5,824 nucleotides of DNA from Candidatus Peregrinibacteria bacterium (GTDB lineage: Bacteria > Patescibacteriota > Gracilibacteria > UM-FILTER-43-11), in assembly GCA_016927155.1 (NCBI GenBank), contig JAFGNE010000048.1, forward strand, positions 1-5,824. Direction: 5' to 3'. Shown here piece after piece: positions 5,523 to 5,824 of the stretch. A model generated the notes under the pieces. It was given only the letters and a program-made list of their open reading frames with translations, made no database searches and had not been told where the DNA came from. The position numbers and the translations under genes were made by a program. Position 1 is the stretch's first letter; each line of letters begins with the position of its first letter.

Positions 5523-5824
5523 ATGCAGTATCTGCTTCCCGCCGTATCGGCTTTCATTCTCACTGTTCTTTCAACGGTCATCGCGCTGAAAATTTTTCCG
5601 AAACTCAAACTTCTCGACAGGCCCGAAAAATACGGATTAAGAAGAAAGCCTATCCCTTATCCCGGCGGAATACTCCTTTACCTTGTTTTCCTGGCGCTCG
5701 CCCTTATTTTTTTTGAACCCACCGCAAAACTCCTTGGCCTTCTTGTCGGCGGCGGGATCCTTGTCACTGTTTCTTTCATTGATGACCGCGTGGAGCTCCC
5801 GCCCATGCTCCGGCTCCTCATCCA
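5523..5824 (+). CDS. WecA/TagO/MraY-family polyprenyl-phosphate sugar-1-phosphate transferase, 3' end outside window
   Basis: Only 100 codons and two extra bases are inside the window, open to the edge. The product starts with a membrane helix (about 3-26), then the cytoplasmic family motif LLDRPEKYG (30-38) with KPIPYPGG (42-49), a second helix region (about 50-86), and FIDDRVELPP (85-94), where D87/D88 correspond to the Asp pair tied to Mg2+ and catalysis in this family. Members transfer a sugar-1-phosphate from a UDP-sugar to undecaprenyl phosphate, the first membrane step of wall or surface-glycan synthesis. The DRP and PxPGG wording and the start position look more like WecA/TagO than the peptidoglycan enzyme MraY, but the C-terminal half needed to decide is missing. 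ATG at 5523 follows the pdxS stop by five bases; GAGG at 5507-5510 is a distant, weak ribosome site. Co-transcription with pdxS is likely. Confidence 0.88.
   Translation, partial: MQYLLPAVSAFILTVLSTVIALKIFPKLKLLDRPEKYGLRRKPIPYPGGILLYLVFLALALIFFEPTAKLLGLLVGGGILVTVSFIDDRVELPPMLRLLI

Noticed and set aside
1..5824. Insertion sequences, CRISPR arrays, long repeats or a replication origin
   Set aside because: Reading both strands showed no transposase, no regularly spaced repeats and no DnaA-box cluster; nearly all of the window is taken up by the listed genes.

Overview
The window looks like a slice of a small-genome bacterial chromosome, most likely from the Candidate Phyla Radiation (Patescibacteria). 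Four things point that way: a threonyl-tRNA synthetase without the N-terminal TGS domain, a type of family 2 glycosyltransferase and a WecA/MraY-like transferase whose wording I associate with CPR genomes, very tight gene packing, and a weak use of Shine-Dalgarno sites. Base composition is about half G+C. TGA ends one gene (387-389), so the code appears standard and UGA is not recoded as in Gracilibacteria/SR1. The taxonomic call rests on recall of protein families, not on a search.

Left part (1-958): the 5' three quarters of a tRNA-Leu(CAA) lies on the minus strand and is cut by the window edge. It has a near-consensus promoter (TTGACA, 17 bp, TATAAT-like TAATAT) at 99-127. Divergently on the plus strand sit two overlapping genes: a small conserved two-helix membrane protein (132-389) and a compact membrane-anchored SanA/YdcF-type DUF218 protein (386-958).

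Middle (963-2711): thrS on the minus strand, complete in its editing, catalytic and anticodon-binding domains but starting where the TGS domain normally ends. Its stop lies only four bases from the stop of the SanA-like gene.

Right part (2712-5824): a 67-bp divergent promoter region, then on the plus strand a small two-helix membrane protein (2779-3021), a polytopic family 2 glycosyltransferase (about 3034-4608), pdxS (4642-5517; the PLP-forming subunit of pyridoxal 5'-phosphate synthase) and the first 100 codons of a WecA/TagO/MraY-type polyprenyl-phosphate sugar-1-phosphate transferase, cut by the window edge. The glycosyltransferase and the polyprenyl-phosphate transferase suggest a surface-glycan theme, with the pdxS gene placed between them.

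No mobile element, CRISPR array, origin or convincing terminator is visible. There is no gene-free stretch above 300 bases. I found no clear case for a wholly new system. The most useful observations are the apparent non-canonical start of the glycosyltransferase, the repeated promoter geometry giving very short leaders, and pdxS without an adjacent pdxT.
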